A DNA stretch of 64,000 nucleotides from Brachyhypopomus gauderio (taxonomy: Eukaryota > Chordata > Actinopteri > Gymnotiformes > Hypopomidae), in assembly GCF_052324685.1 (NCBI RefSeq), contig NC_135214.1, positions 31,890,971 to 31,954,970 of the forward strand, written 5' to 3'. The number at the start of each line of letters is the position of its first letter. Position 1 is the stretch's first letter. Shown piece by piece: positions 53,430 to 64,000 of the stretch. The notes beneath the pieces are model-generated. The model was not told the DNA's origin and ran no database searches. It saw only the letters and a program-made list of their open reading frames with translations. The position numbers were made by a program, and so were the translations under genes.

Positions 53430-53977
53430 GTGCGGGTAATATTATGAATGAATTATATTATAATTTTACATATTGTACATAAATAAATAGTTACAAAAGA
53501 CACTTTTCTAGGAAAAATAATATTATACTACACATTACATCTACAGTGGTTTCTTTGCCCCGACTTAAGTTTTTGTGACCGTATCAGTGATGTAAGTTAC
53601 TGAAAATATGTACTCAAGTGCAATTAATTATTTCAAAAACAGTCACTCAATGATCAAGGGAATGCTGAAAGCAGCTTTCCTATTTCGTGTATTTGGATTG
53701 TAAGATATGCCAGAAGTAGCACATCTGTGTTTTTACTTTTACATGTTGTACATTTTGCACATTGTTAAAAAACTGCAAATTTCATACACAAATCTGATCT
53801 CCTGCGTGCTTAAGATGTACTTGATATGAAAAGTATAACATTTACAGATTTTGATTGCAATTGAATGCTTTTCGTAAATATACATTGTCATAGTCTATGG
53901 ACCCCCTAAAATAGCTTTGGCCACCCTCTGGCCACCCCAAGGATAAAAGTCTAGCTCCGCCACTGGGTACGGACATA

Positions 53978-55562
53978 CCATTCTAACAGTTTAATGAAAA
54001 TATAGAGCCGCTAAAACATCAGTGAAAGTGCATCAAACAACAAACGCAAGCAAGCATAGAGATTCACTGTAAGCGATAAAACTTATGGGGAGTATTTAGG
54101 TAGGATGTTAACGAGAGACAGGTGGATATGATAAGGAGAGGTGGGGAACAATGACCAGGTGTGTCAACATGAGCCAGACAAAATATAAACACAATGCACT
54201 CGGTGACACGTTAACAAAAGAAAAACAAAGTCAACAATGTGGCGAATAGGCTACCACCATCAGGTTTTGTTACCGTCTCTAGATGTAGATCACAGCAATC
54301 AGGACTCTCAAACAGCAGTATGAAGTCCTTGTCGGGTACAGTGGAGACAGACTAGATGTCTCACCGTTTTAAATCATTAAAGATATAGATAGTTAATACG
54401 TTCACTAGCCCTGACCTCAGTTGTTTGATGTGAGCATTAGGTGAATGTTTGTTAAAACTATGTGAATTATCTGATGTTACCAGAGCTACAACATAATGTA
54501 TCTTGGAATGTTGTGTGCGAAAAAAGCCAAAAGTCTTTGATTCCATGACTTAAGCTCGACATACAGTTTATGAAAATTCATTTTGATGCCTTTACTAGGT
54601 CATATTGTTCAGCGTCCTTGCGTCTCTTGAAAGGCGCTTTATAAAATAAAAGTATTATTATTATTATTATTATTAAAAGATCGAAACAACGTCCATATCC
54701 AGATAGCCAACATCTGCCAGCATTGGCCCAAAGATAAGTCTGACTTCAAAGCAGCTTGTAGACAAATCCTAGGTAGCACAACTCCATAACAAAGGTCAAC
54801 CCAGACAATTTGGCTGGATCCATATGCTGGGTTTATGTGTAGCAGACAGATACAATGCAGAAACATTGCAGAATCAGTTTAAGAAGCCAGAATCCAGTTC
54901 AAAATGTCGTCCACACCAGGAGCAACGATGCCATAGTACGAACAGAAACGGAACCAAAGTCAAATGCATAGTTGCATGGAATAACCTTACAATTATTGGC
55001 AATACTTTGTAATGTGTGCATGAGAGAGAGGGATCTGGTGGGGAGGGAGGAATCATGGACGATATGATAGGATTTAGGCTGCAAATTACAAGCACAGATG
55101 TGTTCCAAAGGTTTAGTTAGAATCTGCAATAGCATGTACGTCTGGGAGGGGAGATAGTGGATAAGGCACAACGTTTTCATGGCTTTCCAGAAACCTTTTG
55201 GAAAAGATGTTGGCATATAGATACACCGTTATTAACACCTATGGGTGTGAACAATTTTAATTAGCCTGTGGTTCAGCAGTGGTGTGTCTCTGCCCCAAAG
55301 ACAATGCATAAAAGACCCATTTCAATTTGAATGTGAAGAAGTAATCTAATTGAATGAATGAATGTGTGTGTGTTTGTGCACGTGTGTGTGTGTGTGTGCA
55401 CGTGTGCACCAATTTCCATCTGTTTATGTACGCATGCATGCGATTTCACAAATGAAAGTATGTTTAATCAGGGCTATCTGTAACTGAACTGGTTTTTCTA
55501 TCCTAAGAATGTAGACCCACAAACACAGACATTAAGATCCACCCACCTCTTGACAACAAGCT
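53978..55562. other. Upstream region of the keratin-like gene
   Basis: No gene is supported. At about 54604-54677 there is a repeat tail ('gcgtctcttgaaaggcgctttataaaa' then (ATT)n), in plus orientation, like the tail of the composite repeat at 3131. Short TG/GCAC repeats lie at 55365-55405. The rest is featureless. Confidence 0.5.
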
Positions 55563-55568
55563 TATAAG
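55563..55568 (+). promoter_or_regulatory. TATA box of the keratin-like gene
   Basis: TATAAG in 'caagcttataagtccatg', 84 bp before the start codon. This is a suitable distance for a short 5' leader of about 50 bases, typical of keratin genes. Confidence 0.65.
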
Positions 55569-55651
55569 TCCATGACTGCACCGACGTCTCAAACATCCAC
55601 CGGCGTCCTGACCATCTTGCATCTAGTCATCTCTTCTCTGCTGGAGCTGCT

Positions 55652-58600
55652 ATGAACCATCAGTACAACAGTCTCGATCTCCAGAGGCATGTCTTCAGCA
55701 GCCGATCTATGGGCTCACTTCCTCGTCATCCCAGGAGGGACAAATCCCGACAGCCCTTCTCGAATGTGTTCACGCTGGGACTTCCCATCAGGCCCGTGAT
55801 GGTGGATGACAGTTTGCTGACACCTCTGCCAGTGGGGCTGGACCCCACCCTGCACACTGTCAAGGAGCAGGAGAAGGAACAGATCAAGAGCCTCAACAAT
55901 CAATTTGCCTCCTACATTGACAAGGTGAGGTTGACTTCCTGGTGTGCTGATACCCACTTTACCTGTGACCTTTTTTTTTTTTGTCTTTCCCACCAAGTCA
56001 TAACTGTCCATTCAGCTGTTCAGAAGATTTCACATTGACTTAAAAGCTTTAAGTTCTTGATTTTATTCTCAAGAACTCAACATTTGTATTTGCCTGAATA
56101 TAATTGGCAATTATTTTGACTGACAGTGGTGGGTTGCCTCAGTTAAGCTGCCACTTTTGTCAAGTGTGATTTTCACCCCAATTGAAATTTGTCCTCTGCA
56201 TTTACCCATCTGTGCAGTTAGAACACACACACACACACACACACACACTAGGGATTACTAGGGGGCTGTGGTGAACACGTGCCCAGAGTGGTGGGCAACC
56301 CTAGCCCAGCACCCAGGGAGCATTTGGGGTTAGGTACCTTGCTCAAGGGCACCTCAGTCATGGCCTCAGGTCTGGGAACCGAACCCACAACCCTCCGGTC
56401 ACAAGACCGGTTCCCTAACCACCAGACCATGACTGCCTTAAAGAAGGCTGTATTATTATGAAACTGCAGGATCAGATAATGCACACAAAAGTAAGATGTT
56501 TGCTGGATTTCCTAATGATTTGAAAAGATGTGACGCATATAGCTGACGAGTGGGAACTAGGAGGAAGATGAGCTACATGAGGAAGATGACAAGTAGGGAA
56601 AGACTAGCATAGAAGCATGTAGTTCACTCTGGTTTTTTAATGTATGAACATTAAAAGTTTCTTTTAATGAGTTTCTATCACCTTCTGTCTTTTCCCTCCA
56701 CCCTCTTATCTGTGTCTCATTGTGTCTCGTCGTATCCACACTAGAGGTGGGCGGATCGATCCAAATATCGATAATATCGATACCAACGCTGGTATTGATA
56801 TTGAACAATACTTGTGTAAAAAGATCGATACTCTAGCTTTTTTTCTCTCCCGCACGCACCGACTGCTGTGCACGCAAATTCATCAAAGTCTCCTCTGTCT
56901 GTAAGAGCAGCGCTGCGTCACACAGCACAGAGCAGCGACCCACCCCCCTCTCCTCTTTTGTTGTTGCATTGTCACCTGGCTCAGCGGTGCCAGCCAAACA
57001 GCCATGCAGGTAGGCTCAGCCTGGCCCCGCCCACTCAGCCTGGCCCACCCAATCAGCGCTCTCTTGGAGTAAACACTCACAGTAAGGAGAGAGACGCCAC
57101 AGGAGTTTTGAAATGTCCGAGAGGAAGAAAAGTAGCCTACAGAAATCCGTCGTTTATGCAATATTTACTGTTTTCATACTATTTTATTATTTATAACATT
57201 CCTTTATTGTTAGAATTAATATTTGTAATATATTTGTATACATTCTGGGTTTTTTTTTTTTTACGTACAAATTCATAATTATATTTTTTTCCACCGATCG
57301 AATGATGCAAAAAAACAGCGAAGATCCACAAAGTATTTTTCAAATTAATATCTTATAAAAATCTGCGAAAGAGTGAAGCCGCACAAGCTGAAGCGTGAAG
57401 TGGCGAGGAATCACTGTATATATACTGTATTATATAATATATATAATTAAGACATTGAGATAATAACCTAGTACATTTGTAAAAGTGTTATCTAAGATAA
57501 CATTAGATGAAGCTTTAATTATCCCACAACAGGGAATTTGATAGAATTAAAGCAACAGGCAAGTGCACATAGTGCAACAAAATTACATAAGGTTTGAAAG
57601 ATATAATATGAGAGGTGGACTAGAAAAAATATTATGAACAATTTAACTTCAAGGAATATTTACACTGTATTTACTTGGTATCGGATCGATACCACAATTC
57701 CCAGTATCGCCCACCTCTAATCCACACACCCCACCCTACTGCCACTCCCTGCCCTGTGTCTCCCCGCCCTGTGCCTCCCTGCCCTGTGTCTTCCAGGTGC
57801 GTCACCTGGAGCAGCAGAACAAGATACTGGAGACAAAGTGGCAGCTGATGCAGGATGAGACCCGGGCCTCCTCGGACCTGGAGCCTGCGATGAAGGCATA
57901 CATCACCACCCTGCAGGCCCAGCTGCACGGCCTGGAGAGGGAGAAAGACAAGTGGGACTCAGAGCTCCAACGCACCGTCTCACAGGTGGAGGAGATCAAA
58001 CAGAGGTCTGACAGCCCAAACTAGTACACTAACCTTGTGCAAAGTTAACAAACTCTCTCGTCTCTTCTGCTAATCATAGTACACTCCATGTGCAGAAGAG
58101 TCCAAACCACATTTCGCCCTGAGCCACTGAGGGCAAGGGCTTTGGTGCTATCCAAACCTTCCTCTACTTTCTCCAGTGTCAACAAGATCCATTCAGTTGC
58201 TAACCCATCATTCCCCTCGTGAAAACACTGTGAACAGTGTGTTTGAAGTGTTTGTGGCTTGTGGCTAAGCAAGTAAAAAAAAAAAAATGCACTGGTTGCT
58301 TCTTTGACCCGACACAAGTTAGATTGACAGCGTTGAGATTCAAGATGGCGAGTTAAACATGACACCTGTCCTTTCACAGCATGTTAGACTTCAGCTTTGA
58401 AGTAGTCCGCAGGGGATTTGTGATCATTTGCCGTGTTGCCGTCTCCCTTCTCTGCAGGTACGAAGATGAGATTAACAGGAAAACCTCAGCAGAAAATGAC
58501 TTTGTTCTTGCGAAACAGGTACAGAACACATAGCTGCATGCTAGTTCATATCAACAGGCAATGACAAGCCGGAGAGATTTAAACCACTACCCTGGCTGGT

Positions 58601-61181
58601 TTCATCACTTTTGTTGGACAGGACACTGACATTTGTTACCTGGCTACATCTTCTCTACGGAGCAAAGTAGCTGGCCTGGAAGATGAACTGATCTTCCTCC
58701 GGACCATACATGACCAGGTGTGTACACGCAACGTTCATCATGAACGCTGTGAGACATGACATGTGGCATTACACAAATGTTCTGGTTGGTGAAGGAGCTG
58801 GAGGAGCTGCAGGAGGAGCTGCAGGAGACATTTGTGGTGGTTCAGATGGACAACGGCAGGGACTTGAACATGGAGCAGATCGTAGCTGACGTGAAGAGAC
58901 AGTACGAGGACATGACGGCACGCAGCCGCGAGGATGTCCAGGCTTGGCACGAGAGCAAGGTGAGCATAGCATAACTCACAGTACAACCATCAGACTATAG
59001 CTACAATACAATATTTAAACCCAACCATGAGACTATACTGTGGGCAGTCATGGCCTGGTGGTTAGGGAACTGGTCTTGTGACCGGAGGGTCGTGGGTTCG
59101 ATCCCCAGACCTGAGGCCATGACTGAGGTGCCCCTGAGCAAGGCCTTAACCCTCAATTGCTCACTTGAATAAAAATGAGATAAAATTGTAAGTCGCTCTG
59201 GATAAAGGCGTCTGCCAAATGCCATAAATGTAAATGTCTATACAATACAATATGTAAACCCAAACATCAGACTACTCCAAACAATATCAAACCCAACCAT
59301 CAAACTATGCAAAACAATATAAACCCAACCATGAGACTATACAAAAAAAATCTAAACCCAACCATGATACTACTCAAAACAATATCTAAACCCAACGATA
59401 CTACTCAAAACAATATCTAAACCCAACCATGAGACTACTCCAAACTATATCTAAACCCAACTATGAAACTACTCAAAACAATATCTAAACCTAACCATGA
59501 GACTACTCAAAATTATATATCTAAACCAAACCACGAAACTACTCAAAACAATATGTAAACCTAAACCTGTGAAGCCATAATAAAGTTTTATTCATAAACA
59601 ATAAGTCTACATCTATAACTAACTTTAGAAAACTATAAACGACATCTATACAAATCTATAAAAAACATTAGTAAAGAATATCAATACCTACCCACAAAGC
59701 TAAGATTCATACAGCCTTTGGCGACAGGTTCACACTTGCACATGATGCTTCTCTCTCCTTAGCTCAAGTTGTCATCATCACAGTCAGAGCTGTATGATTT
59801 TGAAATGAGGGCGCAGAAGAAGGAGATCTCTGAACTGAACAGACACATCACACGCCTGCAGGCAGATGTTACCTCTGCCAAAGCCCAGGTAACAATCACT
59901 ATGGCAACCAGCCACCATACACAACACTTGAAGTAACAAGCGAATGTTAAGGTGACGGGTGGAAACCAGGCCGTTCTTCCTCTGCTTCTGAGATGACTGT
60001 GTGACTGAGTACAAAGACTATATCATTTAAACCTCTCAGAAAACACAGTGACATCTCCAGGCTTATGTGGCTAATCTGCTCCACCATGTTTGAACCTTTT
60101 AAATTCAGATTTAGCTAGTAATAATCAACCCCTGGGTCCATATACGCACTGATTCCAGATCAGGGCTCTTTCAGGACCTGTACGCATACAGGTCCATGTA
60201 TGTGATATTTGTGTTTGCGACTTCAACCCTAATGACCTCTTCTCAACCCCTGCAGTGTGACAACGTGGACGGACAGATTGCAGAGGCAGAACATCGGGGC
60301 GAGAAGAAGGTGCAGGAGGCTGATCAAAAAATCGAAATGCTGAAGGAGAAGCTACAGGAGTCGAAGCAGAAGATGGCAGAGCAGGTCCGCACATACCAGG
60401 AACTGATGAACATCAAGATGGCTCTGGACATCGAGATCGCCACCTACGAGGCACTGCTGACCGAAGAGGAGAACCGGTGAGAGAAACACCAAGAGTTATT
60501 CTGTCCCAAAAAGTGCAGCCAGTGTAAGGTAGATGGAGCTTCATAGAGATACTGAAATAAGGTGGTGCCAGGCGCTGCCGGAGGTGCACATTCCGGGTTC
60601 AGAAACTAAAAGTCCTTCCCAGGATTTTACTCAAGTTTGCTGGATTTTCTAATTAGTGCAAACCAGGTAAAATTAGTGGAGTCAACACAATCCAATGGAA
60701 TGTCCACCTCTGATCACCGCTGGCTGTGTTATCAGTGTTAGGTGACATATTTCATGACCAAGCCATGTCACTCTTTGTCGTCTCCCAGAATTGAAAGTGA
60801 ACCTGAGATATTTGTTCAGGAGGTGCAAAAACCCAGTGAGTATCTAAAACCTACACATATGAAAAATATGAGAAAACACATAAATATAGGTCAAAGTAAT
60901 TTTTCAATTTCGTTTCACATCTAATCCAATTATTAAAATGCTGATAGACAAAACCTTACCTAAAAAAAAACAACCAAAAACTAAAGTTTATACAGTTTGT
61001 GGACAGCTCTGTATATATGGCAGTGTTTTCAATGAGTGGATGCTTTTTATTATCTCTTATGTGACCTAACTTATGTATGACTCTTGCAGGGCAAGCCATT
61101 ACTCAGAAGCCTGCCACACCTAAGTTTTACATAAAGGTGACGGAGATTCGGGATAGTATCTTATCCTCCAATGAAGATTAA
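55652..61181 (+). CDS. Type II keratin-like intermediate filament protein
   Basis: Nine exons, 429 residues: 55652-55924, 57797-58005, 58458-58518, 58622-58717, 58795-58959, 59763-59888, 60256-60476, 60789-60835 and 61090-61181. Exons 2-7 are 209, 61, 96, 165, 126 and 221 bp, the sizes characteristic of type II keratin genes. The head (about 70 residues) lacks glycine-rich repeats. Coil 1A begins [18 protein letters not shown] and continues [13 protein letters not shown], the type II signature. The rod closes with [20 protein letters not shown] then LLTEEENR at about residue 384, where type II keratins usually have TYRKLLEGEE. The tail is 46 residues. Type II keratins pair with type I chains to form epithelial intermediate filaments; this could be a krt8-like or thread-keratin-like chain. 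No break in the frame was seen; a TATA box and AATAAA frame the gene. Confidence 0.93.
56149..56438 (-). mobile_element. tRNA-derived SINE, family A, copy 4
   Basis: Reverse copy in intron 1 of the keratin-like gene, with the same layout as the copies at 18471 and 33301. The CA array is at 56223-56249. It differs from them at several sites in the body, so it is older or of another subfamily. Confidence 0.9.
56742..57719. mobile_element. 978-bp hAT-type element in keratin intron 1
   Basis: Starts TAGAGGTGGGCGGATCGATC and ends 'cagtatcgcccacctcta'. It is flanked by the perfect octamer ATCCACAC (56734-56741 and 57720-57727). The interior has no recognisable transposase. It ends about 78 bp before the exon-2 acceptor. 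Confidence 0.95.
58982..59565. repeat. 34-bp minisatellite in keratin intron 5, split by a SINE
   Basis: Imperfect units of about 34 bp, with consensus 'aaacccaaccatgagacta' followed by 'ctcaaaacaatatct', from 59237 to 59565. Similar units also lie to the left, at 58982-59036. About ten units in all, with internal deletions in some. Confidence 0.9.
59042..59236 (+). mobile_element. tRNA-derived SINE, family B (different 3' end)
   Basis: The head is like that of family A: A box TGGCCTGGTGG at 59051 and B box GGTTCGATCC at 59095. After 'gagcaaggc' it switches to another body and a tail 'gtcgctctggataaaggcgtctgccaaatg', the conserved segment known from V-SINE-type fish elements, ending 'taaatgtaaatg'. 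The flanking CTATAC on both sides may be its target duplication. Confidence 0.85.
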
Positions 61182-61247
61182 TGTACACCTGTGCTTACAG
61201 GGCCATATCTTATAACTGCTACAGCCCCTTTTATTGGTTTTGAGAAA

Positions 61248-61253
61248 AATAAA
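61248..61253 (+). promoter_or_regulatory. Polyadenylation signal of the keratin-like gene
   Basis: AATAAA, 67 bp after the stop codon, in 'gaaaaataaagttttatttt'. Confidence 0.85.
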
Positions 61254-61923
61254 GTTTTATTTTGGGATCTTTTGTTCTTTTTGCTTTGATGTTGAACAAA
61301 TAAACAATAATATTACTTATTTATGTGGCCCTTCCCATTTTGAGTTTTTTTTTGAGTATTTAACATGGAAAGGATAAAATTATAAAGTTTAAATGTAATC
61401 TACAACATTACTACAACAAATGGAATTTATAATAAAATTAACTGAAATAAGGTCAATAAAATGTTTAGTAAAAATAACCCCAATAAAGCAATTCTTAGCT
61501 AAAAGTAATTTATCTAATGTCATTCTGTGTTTCAAACACAGACGTTTGGTTATGAAAGCACAGGGAAAATGTCATTGTGGTATGGTTTATGGTTCTATGG
61601 ATACTGTGTTTATTGTAGTGCAAGGAGAAGCCGCTGATTTATGTAATCATGTAACTCCTCCTGTCTACCTGGCTTTTTGACTCTGGACTGTAATAAGGAC
61701 TGACTCCGGATGAATCTTGTTCTCCTCTACACGTGTCTCCCCTCTTATCTCTATGTGAGTGTGGTGTTACACTACCTGCCAAATCTCCTTCCATAGCTGC
61801 CCTGGTCAAACGGAAGCTCTGGTTGAGTCTGTGGTCTAAGAGGGGGGCCTGCAGTACTGAAACACAGACTTATATTCATTATATTACAAATACATTGTAT
61901 TTGTACAGCTTGTAATCACACTG

Positions 61924-61991
<68 letters not shown>

Positions 61992-64000
61992 CTTTCCTGA
62001 CATTCTCTCCAACTAATAGGACTCTCATTAGGCATGCAAAACATTGTTGTGAGAAGAAAGACAGACAAGAACCAAGCAGACATTCACCAATGAGCAACCA
62101 AAACAGATAAGAAAATAAGAAAACTGCAGTGACCAGCGGCTGTGGAATGAGGGAGAGCTGTCGTTAGGGAATAGATCTATAATGACCAGTGACGGTGGTG
62201 CTGGCAGTGGGATGCTGGGAAATTGAGGAAGAGGCAGAGGACAGGCTCACATTAGGGCTAGCAGGATTGTGACAGATTAACATACAAGTTACCATAAAAG
62301 GTCACCCCAAAAAGTGTAATAATTAAACACACAGGAGTATGATCCCATCAACACCCTCAGCACCTGGGGAATAGAATCTTATTCCAGTGTCACCTGGTTT
62401 GAGAAACTTCAATTTTGTGGTGATCCCCAAATTCAGGTCACATTTTATTCCTTTCAGTACAACTGTTTAGCTTGTGTTGATGTACATATTCAAGTTGTAT
62501 AACACTACACCAAACCATATTTTTTGTTTGTTTGTTTTTTTTTGGTAGGTTTTCTTTGTGATCAAAAAAATCTGGCTCTGTCCAGATAACGACAACTTGA
62601 TCAGAAATGTCCTGGAAAGCCTCTTCATAGCCCCAAATCATATACTTTGTTCTTCAGATAATAATTACACAACAGAAGCATAGACACCTGTGAAAATATG
62701 CAAAGAATGCTTTAATCATATCTCATCAATCTACCTTCCTTCCTTCTAAGCAACAGTTACTGTAGCAACCACACAGGATTCCTCCCACTGTAAGTAAAAC
62801 CATTTTGTTTTGTATTTGGTTTGTTTGTTTTTTTTTGTTCATTCTTACATTGGATGAAATGTTATTCTGAGAAAAAACTGGCCTGTTAGGATTCCAGCAT
62901 GTTACGTGCAATCTCTAGTAAAACTTTCCCTAGTACCACTAAGCATTTTTAAAAAGAATGCATTTTCAAACACCGACAGGTGTGACACATAAATGATGCA
63001 TATTTAAAAAAATTTCATTTGAATTAAATACATCTCAGCTAACATGGATCTCATCATATTCAAAACCCTAACACACCCATAATTTCACTGGTTTATGGTA
63101 CCAGCAGTGATAGTCTTATAAGGGTTATGAGGAATATGAGTTCTGTTTATATATAGGACACAAACTTGGTGGGACACGCCCACCTAGATGGACTTTCTGC
63201 TACTCTAGAAGGATAGTGATAGAAATCCCAACACACAGCTTCAGTGTAGGGTGACTGGAGTGACTGGTGAAGACGTTAGGGGAGGGAAGGAGCAGGGATC
63301 ACTCCCGACCCAAATGGGACGGGGATACACGCCCAGAGCCCCTGGCTCCCACAGGGAGACCGGCCCAATTGACTTGCCCAGTCTGGGGAACCAGGAGCTG
63401 TAGTAGCTGTAACACTGTAGTAACAAGAAGCAAGATTGCCTGAAACAGGAAGAAGGTTTCCCTCCTGTTGACTGACAGACAGGGGGACTCTTCCCCAACA
63501 GAAACACTCAGACTGAGACACCAAGGAGAGACTCGCAGAACAGAGGAGAAAAAAGTATTCTTTCATTTTGTAAATATCTATTATTTTTATTTCTATTTTT
63601 AATTTGGATTTTAATGCAATTGTTATTTTTCTTTTTTGTGTGTCTTACTTATTTGTATTATTAGTATAATTCTTATTTTTACCTCATGCAGAGTTTTTTA
63701 AAAACACTAAAAAATGGTTTTTTTTTTTGTGTAGGACTAAGCTTTATCTGGGTCTGGGAAACTGGAAAACAACACCCCGAGAACATATTAAATTTTAGGT
63801 ATTTTAGGAGTAACTACAGTGACAACAAATGCCATTCATACCTATGTTTTCAGAAGTTACTTAATTGGTTAGAGAATCTTAACTTTTGTCCTTGTGGTCA
63901 CACCTACTACTTAGGTTAAAACATTGTTGACTGATATAAAAAAAGAAAACCTATAGACTTCTTTTAGTCACACCCAAGATGTAATCATTGAAAGCAAGGG
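61254..64000. other. Intergenic region right of the keratin-like gene
   Basis: No gene is supported. A (CT)n array is at 61931-61988. A TATA-like TATATATAG at 63148-63156 precedes a less AT-rich stretch (63180-63550), which could be a non-coding first exon of a gene to the right. The open frames on its minus strand (63241-63566) look like chance frames. Confidence 0.4.
61931..61988. repeat. (CT)n microsatellite
   Basis: About 29 uninterrupted CT units. Confidence 0.95.

Larger units (their letters stand above)
52578..53965. mobile_element. DNA element cluster with flanking near-repeat
   Basis: The left end 'aggcggagccaaagcaggggc' and right end 'aagtctagctccgccact' are partly inverted. Both ends carry 'tggccacccca' blocks in opposite orientation. 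The flanks GGTATGGACATA (52566-52577) and GGTACGGACATA (53966-53977) differ by one base, as an old target duplication would. The interior is made of other elements, given separately. Confidence 0.6.

Noticed and set aside
63241-63566. Two minus-strand frames of 88 and 96 codons
   Set aside because: Serine/proline-rich without motif, in different frames of the same stretch; likely chance in less AT-rich sequence.

Overview
This window is from a ray-finned fish genome, probably a teleost. The evidence is intron-rich genes with GT/AG splice sites and vertebrate-type proteins, a canonical eukaryotic tRNA gene, long dinucleotide arrays, tRNA-derived SINEs, L2- and RTE-type LINEs, many hAT-type DNA elements and a Tc1 fragment. 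The species cannot be read from the sequence.

Left part (1-35 kb), a compact block of single-copy genes. cep104 (minus strand, first 12 coding exons, 20644 down to 6374; the rest lies outside or is unresolved) is head-to-head with lrrc47 (plus, 7 exons, 21406-26807), with 761 bp between the start codons. An unrecognised single-exon gene (27747-28730, plus) follows. Then smim1 (minus, 2 coding exons) is head-to-head with mad2l2/rev7 (plus, 8 exons, 31456-34916). From family knowledge, CEP104, LRRC47 and SMIM1 are also neighbours on human 1p36, so most of this block is conserved synteny; mad2l2 is farther away on human 1p36. The products do separate jobs: ciliary tip, LRR/B3-B4 protein, small membrane protein, HORMA adaptor.

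Middle (35-55 kb), a transposon-dense tract. It has one intact tRNA-Leu(CAG) gene, a 5'-truncated Gypsy-type retrotransposon (minus), a two-exon island of a PKC-delta-like kinase, nested hAT elements, and a complete Ty1/copia-type element (46512-52493, minus). The copia element has nearly identical LTRs, a 5-bp target duplication and a primer-binding site matching the anticodon arm of initiator tRNA-Met. It is itself interrupted by a hAT element. A cluster of further DNA elements follows.

Right part (55-64 kb). A complete nine-exon type II keratin-like gene (55652-61181, plus) with the exon lengths expected of type II keratins. Its introns hold two SINEs, a 978-bp hAT element and a 34-bp minisatellite. 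The last 2.7 kb holds no supported gene.

Exon boundaries were assigned by hand from splice dinucleotides, reading phase and remembered family sequences, without alignment software. I see no CRISPR, phage or operon-like system. The most notable observations are the copia primer site and its nested insertion, the orphan PKC exons, the twin-primed RTE copy, the unrecognised gene, and a cep104 intron made largely of simple repeats.
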